From positions 1-42,377 of the forward strand of contig NZ_LXVX01000022.1 in assembly GCF_001650725.1 (NCBI RefSeq): a stretch of DNA of 42,377 bases. Direction: 5' to 3'. The position numbers and the translations under genes are program-made. This document shows positions 1 through 7,832 of this stretch, piece by piece. The notes under the pieces are model-generated. The model was given only the letters and a program-made list of their open reading frames with translations, was not told where the DNA came from and made no database searches. How positions within the stretch are numbered: the first letter of the stretch is position 1; each line of letters opens with the position of its first letter. Origin of the DNA: Sphingobium sp. TCM1. GTDB taxonomy: Bacteria; Pseudomonadota; Alphaproteobacteria; Sphingomonadales; Sphingomonadaceae.

Positions 1-95
1 CGCAAGGCCATCTTCAACAAACCAGCATCATATTATCTGAAAAGGGGGTCCCTCTTCGACGCCGATCGGGGGTCCCTTTTGAACGCCGTTTGACA
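1..95. mobile_element. End of an IS21-type insertion sequence (partial)
   Basis: Two direct copies of a 23-bp unit lie 24 bp apart, at 44-66 and 68-90. Both have the form GGGGGTCCC..TT..ACGCCG. The outer boundary, read on the minus strand, begins TGTCAAACGGCG at position 95. Tandem terminal repeats of this kind next to a TG..CA tip are typical of IS21-family ends, where IstA binds. The element continues left out of the window, so no istA or istB can be seen. The boundary falls exactly where the integrase protein stops resembling its family. The family assignment is from pattern memory, not a search. Confidence 0.6.
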
Positions 96-1168
96 GGCAG
101 AAACAGGCCGGACTCGTTGAGAACAGTGCTTGCAAGCGACCGAAAACCATGCACGGTGACCTTGCCTCTCAAGCCCATGCGGTAAAGGATATCCAGCATC
201 CTGTTCTCGCTGATAGTGTCCGAGCGCGAGCCGGCGACCGGGAACAGATATTTGCCGAACCGTTCGTTCCCTGCCAATCCATAAGGGTTTTCGTCTCTGA
301 TCTCGCGCAGTAGCGTGATCGCCTGCGGCGGCAGTGGCACGACATGCTCGGTCCGCATTTTCATGCGACCTGCGGGTATGCGCCAAACCGGTTCGTCTGT
401 TCCGAGGCCCTCAAATTCGGACCAGGTCGCAAAGCGCGTCTCCTGCGTCCGGACCATGGTGAGCATCGTCCAGCGCAGCGCCAAGTGGCTCATGCGGGAG
501 CCCTGATCAGCGTTGAGCTTGCGAAAGAAGGTGGGAAGGTCTTTAGCTTCGACCTTGGCCATGTGGCGGGTCGCGGGAAGCTTCACCATAGCCGAAATGA
601 GATCCCGGCATGGATCGCTATCTACGCGTCCATCAGGGATGCCATATCGAAAAATCTCGCTGCATGTTCCCCTGAGCCGGTGAGCCATGCCGACCGACCC
701 GCGCTGTTCCACCAGCCTTAACACTTCGAGGACATGACGCGGCAGAATTGAGCGAACCGACTTGCTGCCAAGATGAGGAAAGATATCAGCCTCAAGGCGT
801 CGCTTGGTGATCCTGTAATATCTCGGTGACCAGGACGACTTCCGCGCCTTCAGCCACTCGATAGCTAGAGCCTCGAACGTAAGGGCATTGGCTCGCCGCT
901 GAAACTTTCGCTCTTCCAGCAAGGAGGATGGGTCCGTTCCGCCGGCGATCAGTCTCTTGTTGCGGTCCCGCCAGGCTCGTGCCTGGGAAAGGCTGGTATC
1001 AGGATATATTCCGCCACTCAGCGTCTTCTGTTTGCCATCGAAACGGTAGGCGAGCTGCCAGATCTTCCGGCCCGATGGCTCGACCCGGATAAGCAGGCCG
1101 CCGCCATCGGATTTCTTTAGCGGCTTGTCGTGAGCGGTTAATCGAGTCAGCAAGTCGTCGGAAAGCAT
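14..1168 (-). pseudogene. P4-type tyrosine integrase, C-terminus lost to an IS insertion
   Basis: This is a site-specific recombinase that would have integrated and excised a genomic island at the neighbouring tRNA-Pro gene. The N-terminal 85 residues resemble the arm-DNA-binding domain of P4/CP4-57 integrases (DGGGLLIRV...GRKIWQLAYRF). A SAM-like core-binding domain follows (about 95-190), then the catalytic domain. Arg240 (in MVRTQETRFATW) and the HxxR motif (His340, Arg343 in HGFRSLAST) are present. The genuine protein ends near residue 357. The remaining 27 residues are translated from the IS end, with the repeats reading as GTPDRRRRGTP. The second His/Trp and the nucleophilic Tyr are therefore missing and the enzyme should be inactive. 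The gene points away from the tRNA, with its 5' end about 180 bp from it, which is the usual island layout. Confidence 0.85.
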
Positions 1169-1348
1169 AGTCCTTCATCTCCGCGTTTCACGCGGCGAGA
1201 CGAACAACATTTCCGCCAAGAATGTGTTGTTTCACCATTCCACCCCGAATCCTGGTGGCGTCCTATGATGACACATCCAAACCACTGAAAACAGTGGATT
1301 TTCACCCTGGACCTCATGGGTAAATTTGAGTTGTTTTGAGGCAAAGAG
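1169..1348. other. Intergenic region between integrase and tRNA-Pro, probable att side
   Basis: No gene is seen here. It separates the integrase start codon from the 3' end of tRNA-Pro(TGG). In islands of this type the att core is the 3' part of the tRNA gene, so the recombination site should lie at or just beyond 1349-1370 and the integrase promoter inside this stretch. The partner att copy would be outside the window, so the core cannot be defined. Confidence 0.4.
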
Positions 1349-1425
<77 letters not shown>

Positions 1426-1576
1426 AATGCGGCGGCCTTAGCGGGGAAGCGCGCGTGCCGTCAATCGGCGATCGGTGGAACAACTGCCACAAAAGCAGAA
1501 TTATCGGGATCGATACGCCCGGAAACCCCAACAGGGTCGTCATTCCCGGCGAAATGCGAAAGGTTCGGTCCAAATG

Positions 1577-1604
1577 AAAAGGGCGGGGCCTTTCGGACCC
1601 GCCC
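1577..1604 (-). terminator. Rho-independent terminator of the lipoprotein gene
   Basis: The inverted repeat GGGCGGG/CCCGCCC (1581-1587 with 1598-1604) is followed on the minus strand by four T (complement of 1577-1580). It lies 25 bp past the stop codon of the lipoprotein gene that ends at 1630. Confidence 0.75.
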
Positions 1605-1629
1605 TTCGAAAATCTCGCTAGCGCGAAGA

Positions 1630-1833
1630 TTACATCGCGTTCGCAACGTTGTTCGTCGCGTTCGCGGCGTTTTCAGCGGCGTTCGCGGCGTTGTCAGCAG
1701 CGTTGACGGCGTTTTCGACGACGTTCTCGACGACAGCGTTCGAAGCGTTCGCGGTCTCGTTGGCCGGCTTCTCACCGCAAGCGGCGAGGGCCATCAGGCT
1801 GGCCGAAGCGAAAACAACTGCGATCTTCTTCAT
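1630..1833 (-). CDS. Small Asn/Ala-rich lipoprotein
   Basis: The 67-residue product starts MKKIAVVFASA. It has a lipoprotein signal peptide with lipobox LAAC followed by GEK, so Cys19 would be lipidated. The mature part is almost wholly Asn, Ala, Val and Glu in a heptad-like pattern (NAADNAA, NAAENAA, NATNNVA), which suggests a helical or coiled-coil rod. The ATG at 1833 is preferred over the one at 1854 because it starts exactly at the signal peptide. A terminator follows at 1577-1604. Small lipoproteins of this composition are common in sphingomonads. I do not know the function. An envelope structural or stress role, as for entericidin- or Lpp-type proteins, is only a guess. Confidence 0.8.
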   Translation of the reverse strand: MKKIAVVFASASLMALAACGEKPANETANASNAVVENVVENAVNAADNAANAAENAANATNNVANAM

Positions 1834-1990
1834 TGTGTACGGCTCCCATAGCATTATGCCGCGTCTGGCACGTTACAAATGTGGCCCTACGCGAGCGACC
1901 CGCATTAACGTGTGCGCTGCACAAATCAATGCTTTTCTGCGTCGGTGAAGCGGCAGAATCACGCGACGGAGTGTTGTCTACTATAAAAGT

Positions 1991-3367
1991 TCAGTTAGCG
2001 CTCAATGTTTCTGAGGCATTGGCGACAAGGTCCAGCGTCACCGACCACGCGGCGACATTCTGGCGCAACTGCTCGGGATCGACCTTGTCCAGCGTATCGT
2101 CCGGCGTGTGGTGCAGGTCGAAATAGCGGGTGCCATCCTGTTGCAGATCAATGACCGGAACCCCGGCCTTGACCAGCGGCGCGATGTCGGCGCCGCCGCC
2201 CGCTTCCTGCGTGCCGGCGCCCACGCCGAGCGGGGCGAGCGCCTGCGCGATCCGACGGGACAAGGCCTCATGGCCCTTGGGCAATTTGAAATCGACCCGC
2301 CAGATTCGATCCGCACCGAAATCCGATTCGATCGCCAGCGCATGTTTCTCGGACCCATGCGCCTTGTAATAGGCGCGCGCTCCATCGCCGCCGACTTCTT
2401 CCGCGCCGGCCATCAGCACGCGGATGGTGCGGCGGGGTTGCCCGGCCTTGGCGACCTGAAGCGCGGAGGCGGCAGCGATGGCGCAGCCCGTCGCGTCATC
2501 GATCGCGCCGGTGCCCTGGTCCCAGCTGTCGAGATGGCAGGCCGCCACGACCAGACCCGCCGACGGGTCGCTGCCCGGAATTTCGGCGACGACATTGCCC
2601 GATGGCTGGTCCTTCAGCATCCTGGACGTCAGGGTAAGATGGAGCGTCACCGGCTGGCCCCGCTTGACGACGCGCGCGAGTTGCTCGGCGTCGGGTACGG
2701 AGAGCGCGGCGGCCGGGATCGGCGTCGCGCCTTCGGCCCACATCTGGACGCCGGTATGCGGCACGCGATGATGGTCGGTGCCGATCGACCGGATCAAAAT
2801 GGCGATTGCGCCCTTCTTCGACGCGATGCTCGGTCCCTGCCGCCGCGCGGCCCCGAAATAGCCGTAGGAGGAACCGTCCTGCGTCGCCTTCATGCCATGA
2901 TCGACAAAGGCGATCTTGCCCTTGAGGCTCGCATCCGGCGCGGCCTCCAAGTCGGCGATGTTTTGGAAATAGACGACCTCGCCCTCAAGCCCCTTGTCGC
3001 TGGTCGATCCGCTGTTGCCCAGCGCCGCCAGGACCAGCGTCTGCGGGAAGGGGGAGAGGATGCGCGCTTCGTCGCGCCCGCGCACCCAGACGGGCATGGT
3101 GTAGGATTCTGCCCGGACGTTCGAGAAGCCCAGCGCCTTCAGCTTCGCGACGGCCCAGTCGCGGGCGCGCGCTTCCTGCGGCGTGCCGGCGGGGCGCGGG
3201 CCGACTTCCGTCGTCAGCCCTTCGGTAAAGTCCCAGGCGACATCGTCCTTGAGCGCCGATTCCCGAATCGCGCCGCTGCCGGCGGCCGGAGCGGCGAAGG
3301 AGAGGGAGGGGGTGAGGATGCTGCCAAGGAGGAGGGCGGCGAGCGGACCCGATCGGATTTTCTGCAT
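1991..3367 (-). CDS. Secreted M28-family zinc metallopeptidase (carboxypeptidase Q-like)
   Basis: A 458-residue exopeptidase predicted to act in the periplasm or outside the cell. The start at MQKIRSGPLA is chosen because a signal peptide begins there and ends near SFA|AP. An ORF 12 codons longer has no signal logic. A PA-like insert occupies roughly residues 125-245. The M28 co-catalytic zinc site is readable: His278 in AACHLDSWDQ, bridging Asp290 in AIDDATG, catalytic Glu323 and Glu324 in AGAEEVGG, Asp349 in ESDFGAD, and a final His in FDLHHTPDD. The domain order fits plasma glutamate carboxypeptidase/CPQ-type enzymes that trim short peptides. It is divergent from ettA, with the two start codons about 100 bp apart. 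The precise substrate cannot be read from sequence. Confidence 0.9.
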   Translation of the reverse strand: MQKIRSGPLAALLLGSILTPSLSFAAPAAGSGAIRESALKDDVAWDFTEGLTTEVGPRPAGTPQEARARDWAVAKLKALGFSNVRAESYTMPVWVRGRDEARILSPFPQTLVLAALGNSGSTSDKGLEGEVVYFQNIADLEAAPDASLKGKIAFVDHGMKATQDGSSYGYFGAARRQGPSIASKKGAIAILIRSIGTDHHRVPHTGVQMWAEGATPIPAAALSVPDAEQLARVVKRGQPVTLHLTLTSRMLKDQPSGNVVAEIPGSDPSAGLVVAACHLDSWDQGTGAIDDATGCAIAAASALQVAKAGQPRRTIRVLMAGAEEVGGDGARAYYKAHGSEKHALAIESDFGADRIWRVDFKLPKGHEALSRRIAQALAPLGVGAGTQEAGGGADIAPLVKAGVPVIDLQQDGTRYFDLHHTPDDTLDKVDPEQLRQNVAAWSVTLDLVANASETLSAN

Positions 3368-3468
3368 GGATGAAGGCGTAACGAGCCATCCGCCATTTGC
3401 CAATATGGTCCGCCTCCGCTAACCCGACGCGGATTTCCCTATCTGTTCTTTCGGAGCTGCGCGAACCC

Positions 3469-5154
3469 ATGTCCGCTTCCTCGCAATATGCCTATGTCAT
3501 GAAGAGCATGACCAAGAGCTTCGCCGGTGCGGCGAAGCCGGTGCTCAACCAGATCAACCTGCAATTCTACCGCGGCGCCAAGATCGGCATCGTCGGCCCC
3601 AACGGCGCGGGCAAATCGACCCTGATGAAGATCATGGCCGGCATCGATACCGATTTTTCGGGCGAAGCCTGGCCGGGCGAGAATATCACAGTCGGCTATC
3701 TGCCGCAGGAGCCGCAGCTCGACCCGACCAAGAATGTCCTGGAAAACGTCAAGGACGGCGCGCGCGAAATCGCGGACAAGATGGACCGTTTCAACGAGAT
3801 CAGCATGATCATGGCCGATCCGCCGGAGGATGTCGATTTCGACGCCCTGATGGAGGAAATGGGCACGTTGCAGGAACAGATCGACGCGGTCGACGGCTGG
3901 ACGCTCGACAACCAGCTGGAAATCGCGATGGAGGCGCTGCGCTGCCCGCCGTCGGACTGGTCGGTGGAAAATCTGTCGGGTGGTGAAAAGCGTCGTATCG
4001 CGCTCACCCGCCTGCTGATCCAGAAGCCGGACATCCTGCTGCTCGACGAACCGACCAACCATCTCGACGCCGAAAGCGTCACCTGGCTGGAAAATCACCT
4101 CAAGGAATATGCCGGCGCGGTGCTGATGATCACCCACGACCGCTATTTCCTCGACAATGTCGTTGGCTGGATCCTGGAACTCGATCGGGGCAAATATTTC
4201 CCCTATGAAGGCAACTACTCCACCTATCTGGAGAAGAAGTCCAAGCGTCTGGAGCAGGAGGACCGCGAAGCCACCGGCCGCCAGAAGGCGATAAACGATG
4301 AGCTGGAATGGATCAGGGCTGGCGTCAAGGGCCGCCAGACCAAGTCCAAGGCGCGCATCAAGAAGTTCGAGGAACTGGTCGCCAGCCAGAACAACCGCAC
4401 CCCCGGCAAGGCCCAGATCGTCATCCAGGTGCCCGAGCGTCTGGGCGGAAAGGTGATCGAGGCAAAGAATATCAGCAAGGCCTATGGCGACAAGCTGCTG
4501 TTCGAAAACCTGTCCTTCCTGCTGCCGCCGGGCGGCATCGTCGGCGTGATCGGGCCGAACGGCGCGGGCAAGTCGACCCTGTTCCGCATCATCACCGGGC
4601 AGGAAACTCCCGATTCGGGCGAGATCGACATCGGGTCCACCGTGCGCCTGGGCTATGTCGACCAAAGCCGCGACCATCTCGACCCGACCAAGAACGTCTG
4701 GGAGGAAGTCTCCGACGGCCTCGATTACGTCAAGGTCAACGGCCATGACATGTCGACCCGCGCCTATGTCGGCGCCTTCAACTTCAAGGGCCAGGATCAG
4801 CAGAAGAATGTCGGCAAGCTGTCGGGCGGTGAACGCAACCGCGTCCACATCGCCAAGATGCTGAAGCGGGGCGGCAATGTGCTGCTGCTCGACGAACCGA
4901 CCAACGACCTCGACGTCGAAACGCTGGGCGCGCTGGAGGAAGCGATTGAGAATTTCGCGGGCTGCGCCGTGGTTATCAGCCACGACCGCTTCTTCCTCGA
5001 TCGACTGGCCACCCACATTCTCGCCTTCGAAGGCGACAGCCATGTCGAATGGTTCGAGGGCAATTTCGAGGCCTATGAGGAAGACAAGCGCCGCCGCCTG
5101 GGCGATGCGGCCGATCGTCCGACGCGTCTCGCCTACAAGAAGCTGACGCGTTGA
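3469..5154 (+). CDS. ettA: ABC-F translation factor EttA (energy-dependent translational throttle A)
   Basis: A cytosolic ATPase with two ABC domains and no membrane part. In the family it binds the ribosomal E site and gates entry of the 70S complex into elongation according to ATP/ADP. Walker A motifs GPNGAGKST lie near residues 43-51 and 362-370. Signatures LSGGEKRR and LSGGERNR, and Walker B motifs DEPTNHLD (about 193) and DEPTNDLD (about 475), are all intact. An arm insertion and the basic linker between domains (KGRQTKSKARIKKFEEL) are present. Length 561 aa fits the EttA norm of about 555. The start MSASSQYAYVMKSM is chosen over the ORF start at 3397 by alignment with the family. A GGAG sits 11 bp upstream. 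Confidence 0.95.
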   Translation: MSASSQYAYVMKSMTKSFAGAAKPVLNQINLQFYRGAKIGIVGPNGAGKSTLMKIMAGIDTDFSGEAWPGENITVGYLPQEPQLDPTKNVLENVKDGAREIADKMDRFNEISMIMADPPEDVDFDALMEEMGTLQEQIDAVDGWTLDNQLEIAMEALRCPPSDWSVENLSGGEKRRIALTRLLIQKPDILLLDEPTNHLDAESVTWLENHLKEYAGAVLMITHDRYFLDNVVGWILELDRGKYFPYEGNYSTYLEKKSKRLEQEDREATGRQKAINDELEWIRAGVKGRQTKSKARIKKFEELVASQNNRTPGKAQIVIQVPERLGGKVIEAKNISKAYGDKLLFENLSFLLPPGGIVGVIGPNGAGKSTLFRIITGQETPDSGEIDIGSTVRLGYVDQSRDHLDPTKNVWEEVSDGLDYVKVNGHDMSTRAYVGAFNFKGQDQQKNVGKLSGGERNRVHIAKMLKRGGNVLLLDEPTNDLDVETLGALEEAIENFAGCAVVISHDRFFLDRLATHILAFEGDSHVEWFEGNFEAYEEDKRRRLGDAADRPTRLAYKKLTR

Positions 5155-5224
5155 TGGGGCGCGATCCGTTGCAGGCGGGGTAACCGGATTGCAATCTTTG
5201 CAACCGCGAACGGCGTTTTCGCAC

Positions 5225-5253
5225 TTGCGATGGTGGCGCTAACATTTCATAGA
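5225..5253 (+). promoter_or_regulatory. Candidate promoter of the downstream small RNA
   Basis: TTGCGA (5225-5230), a 17-bp spacer and CATAGA (5248-5253) fit a sigma-70-type promoter and would start transcription near 5260, at the first base of a small hairpin. This is a weak match on its own. It is supported mainly by the terminator 60 bp further on and the lack of any ORF. Confidence 0.4.
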
Positions 5254-5259
5254 GAGCGG

Positions 5260-5322
5260 GCCTTTCAGGCATCCTCTCCTAAAACTTTCCAGGCCGGTCC
5301 TTTTTGGATCGGCCTTTTTTTT
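5260..5322 (+). ncRNA. Candidate CU-rich trans-acting sRNA (SuhB/MmgR-like)
   Basis: A short intergenic transcript is predicted. It has a 5' hairpin GCCT-TTC-AGGC (5260-5270), an unpaired stretch containing CCTCTCCT (5273-5280) and AAAACTTTCC, and then a strong terminator hairpin with eight T. CCUCUCCU is complementary to Shine-Dalgarno sequences (AGGAGAGG), the hallmark of alphaproteobacterial sRNAs that block translation. The SuhB/MmgR (alpha-r8) family described in sphingomonads and rhizobia has this architecture. The family name is inferred from layout, not from an Rfam search. It might instead be only the ettA terminator region with a fortuitous hairpin. Confidence 0.55.
5291..5322 (+). 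terminator. Rho-independent terminator
   Basis: Arms AGGCCGGTCC (5291-5300) and GGATCGGCCT (5306-5315) pair with one G-U, with loop TTTTT, followed by a run of T to 5322. It ends the candidate sRNA and also terminates any ettA read-through. It sits just before the 3' end of the convergent peroxidase gene. Confidence 0.85.
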
Positions 5323-5324
5323 GG

Positions 5325-6329
5325 TCAGGTCGCGGCCGGGCAGGCATCCGCCGGCCGCCCCAGCGCCCTATTCTCCAGGAACGGGCGATCGGTCAGCGAA
5401 TCGAGGAAAGCGAGCAGCGCCGGCATGTCGATACCCACCAGCTGGGCAGCGGCATGGCGCCGAATCGCCGCTTCGATGCTCCGGCTCTGGCCGTCGTGCA
5501 GCCACGGCCCCGTCACCGCGACGTTGCGGAGCGAGGGCGTGCGGAAGCGTTCGGGCGGCGGCTCGAAGCCGGGCGGGGGAGGCTTGCCGCCATAAGCGCT
5601 GCTGTCGATTTCACCGGGCGCGGCCGTGCCGACATAATGAACCTTGCCGTCGGTGAAATCTGCGCCGCCGTGGCAGGAGGCGCAGCCGGACGCCGCGAAT
5701 TGCGTGGCGCCCTTGCGGGCGAGCGGTGAAAGTGCGCCCCGGTCATGCGCGCTGCCGAAGGAGATCATCGTCCGCTGGAATGCGCCCAACGCCGCCGTCA
5801 CCTTCGCATAGGTCGCGCCGCCCTGCGCAGTGGGGAAGGCGCGGACGAACAGGCGGCGATAGCAGGGATCGGCGTCAAGGCGCTGCCCCAGTTCGGCGTC
5901 GCTGCCGGCCATGCCCATCTCGACCGGCCTGGTGCCGGTCATCGGCACCATCGCCTGCGCCTCCAGCGTGGTAATGCCGGCCTCGGTCCAGGTGAAGCCG
6001 GAGCGCCAGGCGACATTGGCGAGGCCCGGCACGTTGCGGACACCCATGTCGCCGGTGACCCCGGCATGGGTGGGCAGGCCATCGCTGAAGCCGCGCGCCT
6101 GCTGGTGGCAATCGGCGCAGGCCATGCTGCCGTCTCGCGACAGGGCGCGATCGTAGAAGAGGCGGCGCCCCAGCGCGACCTTGGCGGCGCTCATGGGGTT
6201 GTCGGCCGGGAGGATGGGAGCAGCCAAGCCGGCGGGCAGGTCCTGCCATTGCCAGTCCGGCCCGGTCGCCATCACGCCCGTCGCCAGCAACGCCGTCGCC
6301 CCGATGATTGCCGCTATGCCAACCCGCAT
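5325..6329 (-). CDS. Periplasmic di-haem cytochrome c peroxidase (CcpA/MauG family)
   Basis: A 334-residue protein with an N-terminal signal peptide or anchor (MRVGIAAIIGATALLATG) and two c-type haem attachment sites: CADCH at 71-75 and CASCH at 216-220. A RLFYDRALSRDGSMACADCH context and the spacing of about 145 residues between haems match bacterial cytochrome c peroxidases and MauG relatives. These reduce H2O2 with electrons from small cytochromes, or oxidise protein-bound groups. No partner cytochrome or mau-type gene is nearby, so the peroxidase reading is preferred. The gene stands alone, converging on ettA. Substrate and electron donor are unknown. Confidence 0.88.
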   Translation of the reverse strand: MRVGIAAIIGATALLATGVMATGPDWQWQDLPAGLAAPILPADNPMSAAKVALGRRLFYDRALSRDGSMACADCHQQARGFSDGLPTHAGVTGDMGVRNVPGLANVAWRSGFTWTEAGITTLEAQAMVPMTGTRPVEMGMAGSDAELGQRLDADPCYRRLFVRAFPTAQGGATYAKVTAALGAFQRTMISFGSAHDRGALSPLARKGATQFAASGCASCHGGADFTDGKVHYVGTAAPGEIDSSAYGGKPPPPGFEPPPERFRTPSLRNVAVTGPWLHDGQSRSIEAAIRRHAAAQLVGIDMPALLAFLDSLTDRPFLENRALGRPADACPAAT

Positions 6330-6523
6330 GGCCTTTTCCCTTCGCCGCGCAAGACGAACGGAGGCTGGCCGATCCGCAGGGAGACGTAAAGGAGGGCGGT
6401 CATTGCAGGGCGGAAAAAGCAGTGCAGGATCGCGGCATCCCCTTCGATAGCCGGATCACCGAAATGCGCTGTCACCCGACGCGAGAGCTTTGCGCCGCAT
6501 GGGAGGAAAATGACAGGAAAACT

Positions 6524-6599
<76 letters not shown>

Positions 6600-6719
6600 A
6601 CGCTGGCGTTGGCGTGACCCTGTGGGTCGTCGCTCCGGCGTGGCCGGGCTGTTAGCAGCCGCTCGCGATTCTGCAAACACTAAATCGCGTTGCGGCGGAA
6701 ATTTTCATTCGCGCTTGCG

Positions 6720-7832
6720 TCAGGCCCAGTTTCCGACGCCCGCGCGACGCTTGCCCGCCCGGTCGATCGCCATGATGATCCCTACGCATAGCATGACCGT
6801 CAGCATCGATGATCCGCCGTAGGACATGAAGGGCAGGGGTATGCCGACGACCGGCGCCAGCCCCATGACCATCATCAGGTTGATCGCGACATAGAAGAAG
6901 ATGGTGGTGGTCAGGCCCGCTGCCACCAGCCGTGCGAACTTGTCCTGTGTCCGCATGGAAACCCGGATGCCCCAGCGGAACAGCAGCATGAAGCCGCCGA
7001 TCAGCAGCACCCCACCCAGCAGGCCCCATTCCTCCGCCATGGTGGCGAAGACGAAGTCGGTATGGCCTTCGGGCAGATAGTCGAGATGGCTTTGCGTACC
7101 CTGAAGGAACCCCTTGCCCCAGATGCCGCCCGATCCGATCGCGATCTTGGACTGGCTGATATGATAGCCGGCGCCCAGCGGGTCGCTTTCCGGATCGAGG
7201 AAGATGAGGACGCGGTTCTTCTGATAGTCATGCAGGAAGCTGAAGGCGATCGGTACGATGGCGGCCACGGCCAGGCCCGAACCGACGAACAGGCGCAAGG
7301 GCAGGCCGGCGAGGAACATCACGGTGATGCCACCGGCAAGGATCATCGTCGCGGTGCCCAGATCCGGCTGCACCAGGACCAGCGCCCAGGGCAGGCCGAT
7401 CAGCACCAGCGCGGGCCAGATCGCGTTCCAGCGGCGGATCTCGCCCACCGGCAGCATCGCGTAGAAGCGGGCCACCGCCAGCACGATGATCGGCTTCATG
7501 AACTCGGACGGCTGCAACTGCATAAAGCCCAGGTTGATCCAGCGCTGGCTGCCGCCCGCGACCCCGCCGATCAGTTCCACCAGCACCAGCGCCGCCAGCA
7601 CCGCGCCATAGGCGGGAAAGGCGAAGCGCGAGAACAGGTCGAACGGCACCCGGCTCAATGCCAGGGCCATGCCGGAAAAGACGCAAAAGCGGACGCCCTG
7701 GTTGACGGCCCAGGGAAAGATGCTGCCCCCCGCAGCGCTGTAGAGGACCAGTGTCCCGAAGGTCGCGATGGCCAGCAGCAGCAGCAGCACCCGCCAGGGA
7801 AATTGCGTCACGGAATGGGGGATGATGCTCAT
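6720..7832 (-). CDS. mrdB: Rod-shape peptidoglycan glycosyltransferase RodA (MrdB)
   Basis: A SEDS-family inner-membrane enzyme that polymerises lipid II into glycan strands during lateral wall growth, in complex with PBP2. The 370-residue product begins MSIIPHSVTQFPWRVLLLLL and has about ten hydrophobic segments. SEDS signatures include RWINLGFMQLQPSEFMKP, VLVQPDLGTA, GTQSHLDYLPEGHTDFVF and the C-terminal GIPLPFMSYGGSS. Its ATG overlaps the stop of the PBP2 gene as ATGA (7829-7832), so the two are probably translationally coupled. This fixes the start against a longer ORF whose N-terminus is out-of-frame PBP2 sequence. It is the last gene of the mre operon. Confidence 0.96.
   Translation of the reverse strand: MSIIPHSVTQFPWRVLLLLLAIATFGTLVLYSAAGGSIFPWAVNQGVRFCVFSGMALALSRVPFDLFSRFAFPAYGAVLAALVLVELIGGVAGGSQRWINLGFMQLQPSEFMKPIIVLAVARFYAMLPVGEIRRWNAIWPALVLIGLPWALVLVQPDLGTATMILAGGITVMFLAGLPLRLFVGSGLAVAAIVPIAFSFLHDYQKNRVLIFLDPESDPLGAGYHISQSKIAIGSGGIWGKGFLQGTQSHLDYLPEGHTDFVFATMAEEWGLLGGVLLIGGFMLLFRWGIRVSMRTQDKFARLVAAGLTTTIFFYVAINLMMVMGLAPVVGIPLPFMSYGGSSMLTVMLCVGIIMAIDRAGKRRAGVGNWA

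Noticed and set aside
3439..5043. A 534-codon open frame on the minus strand
   Set aside because: It mirrors ettA, whose ABC motifs are unmistakable on the plus strand.
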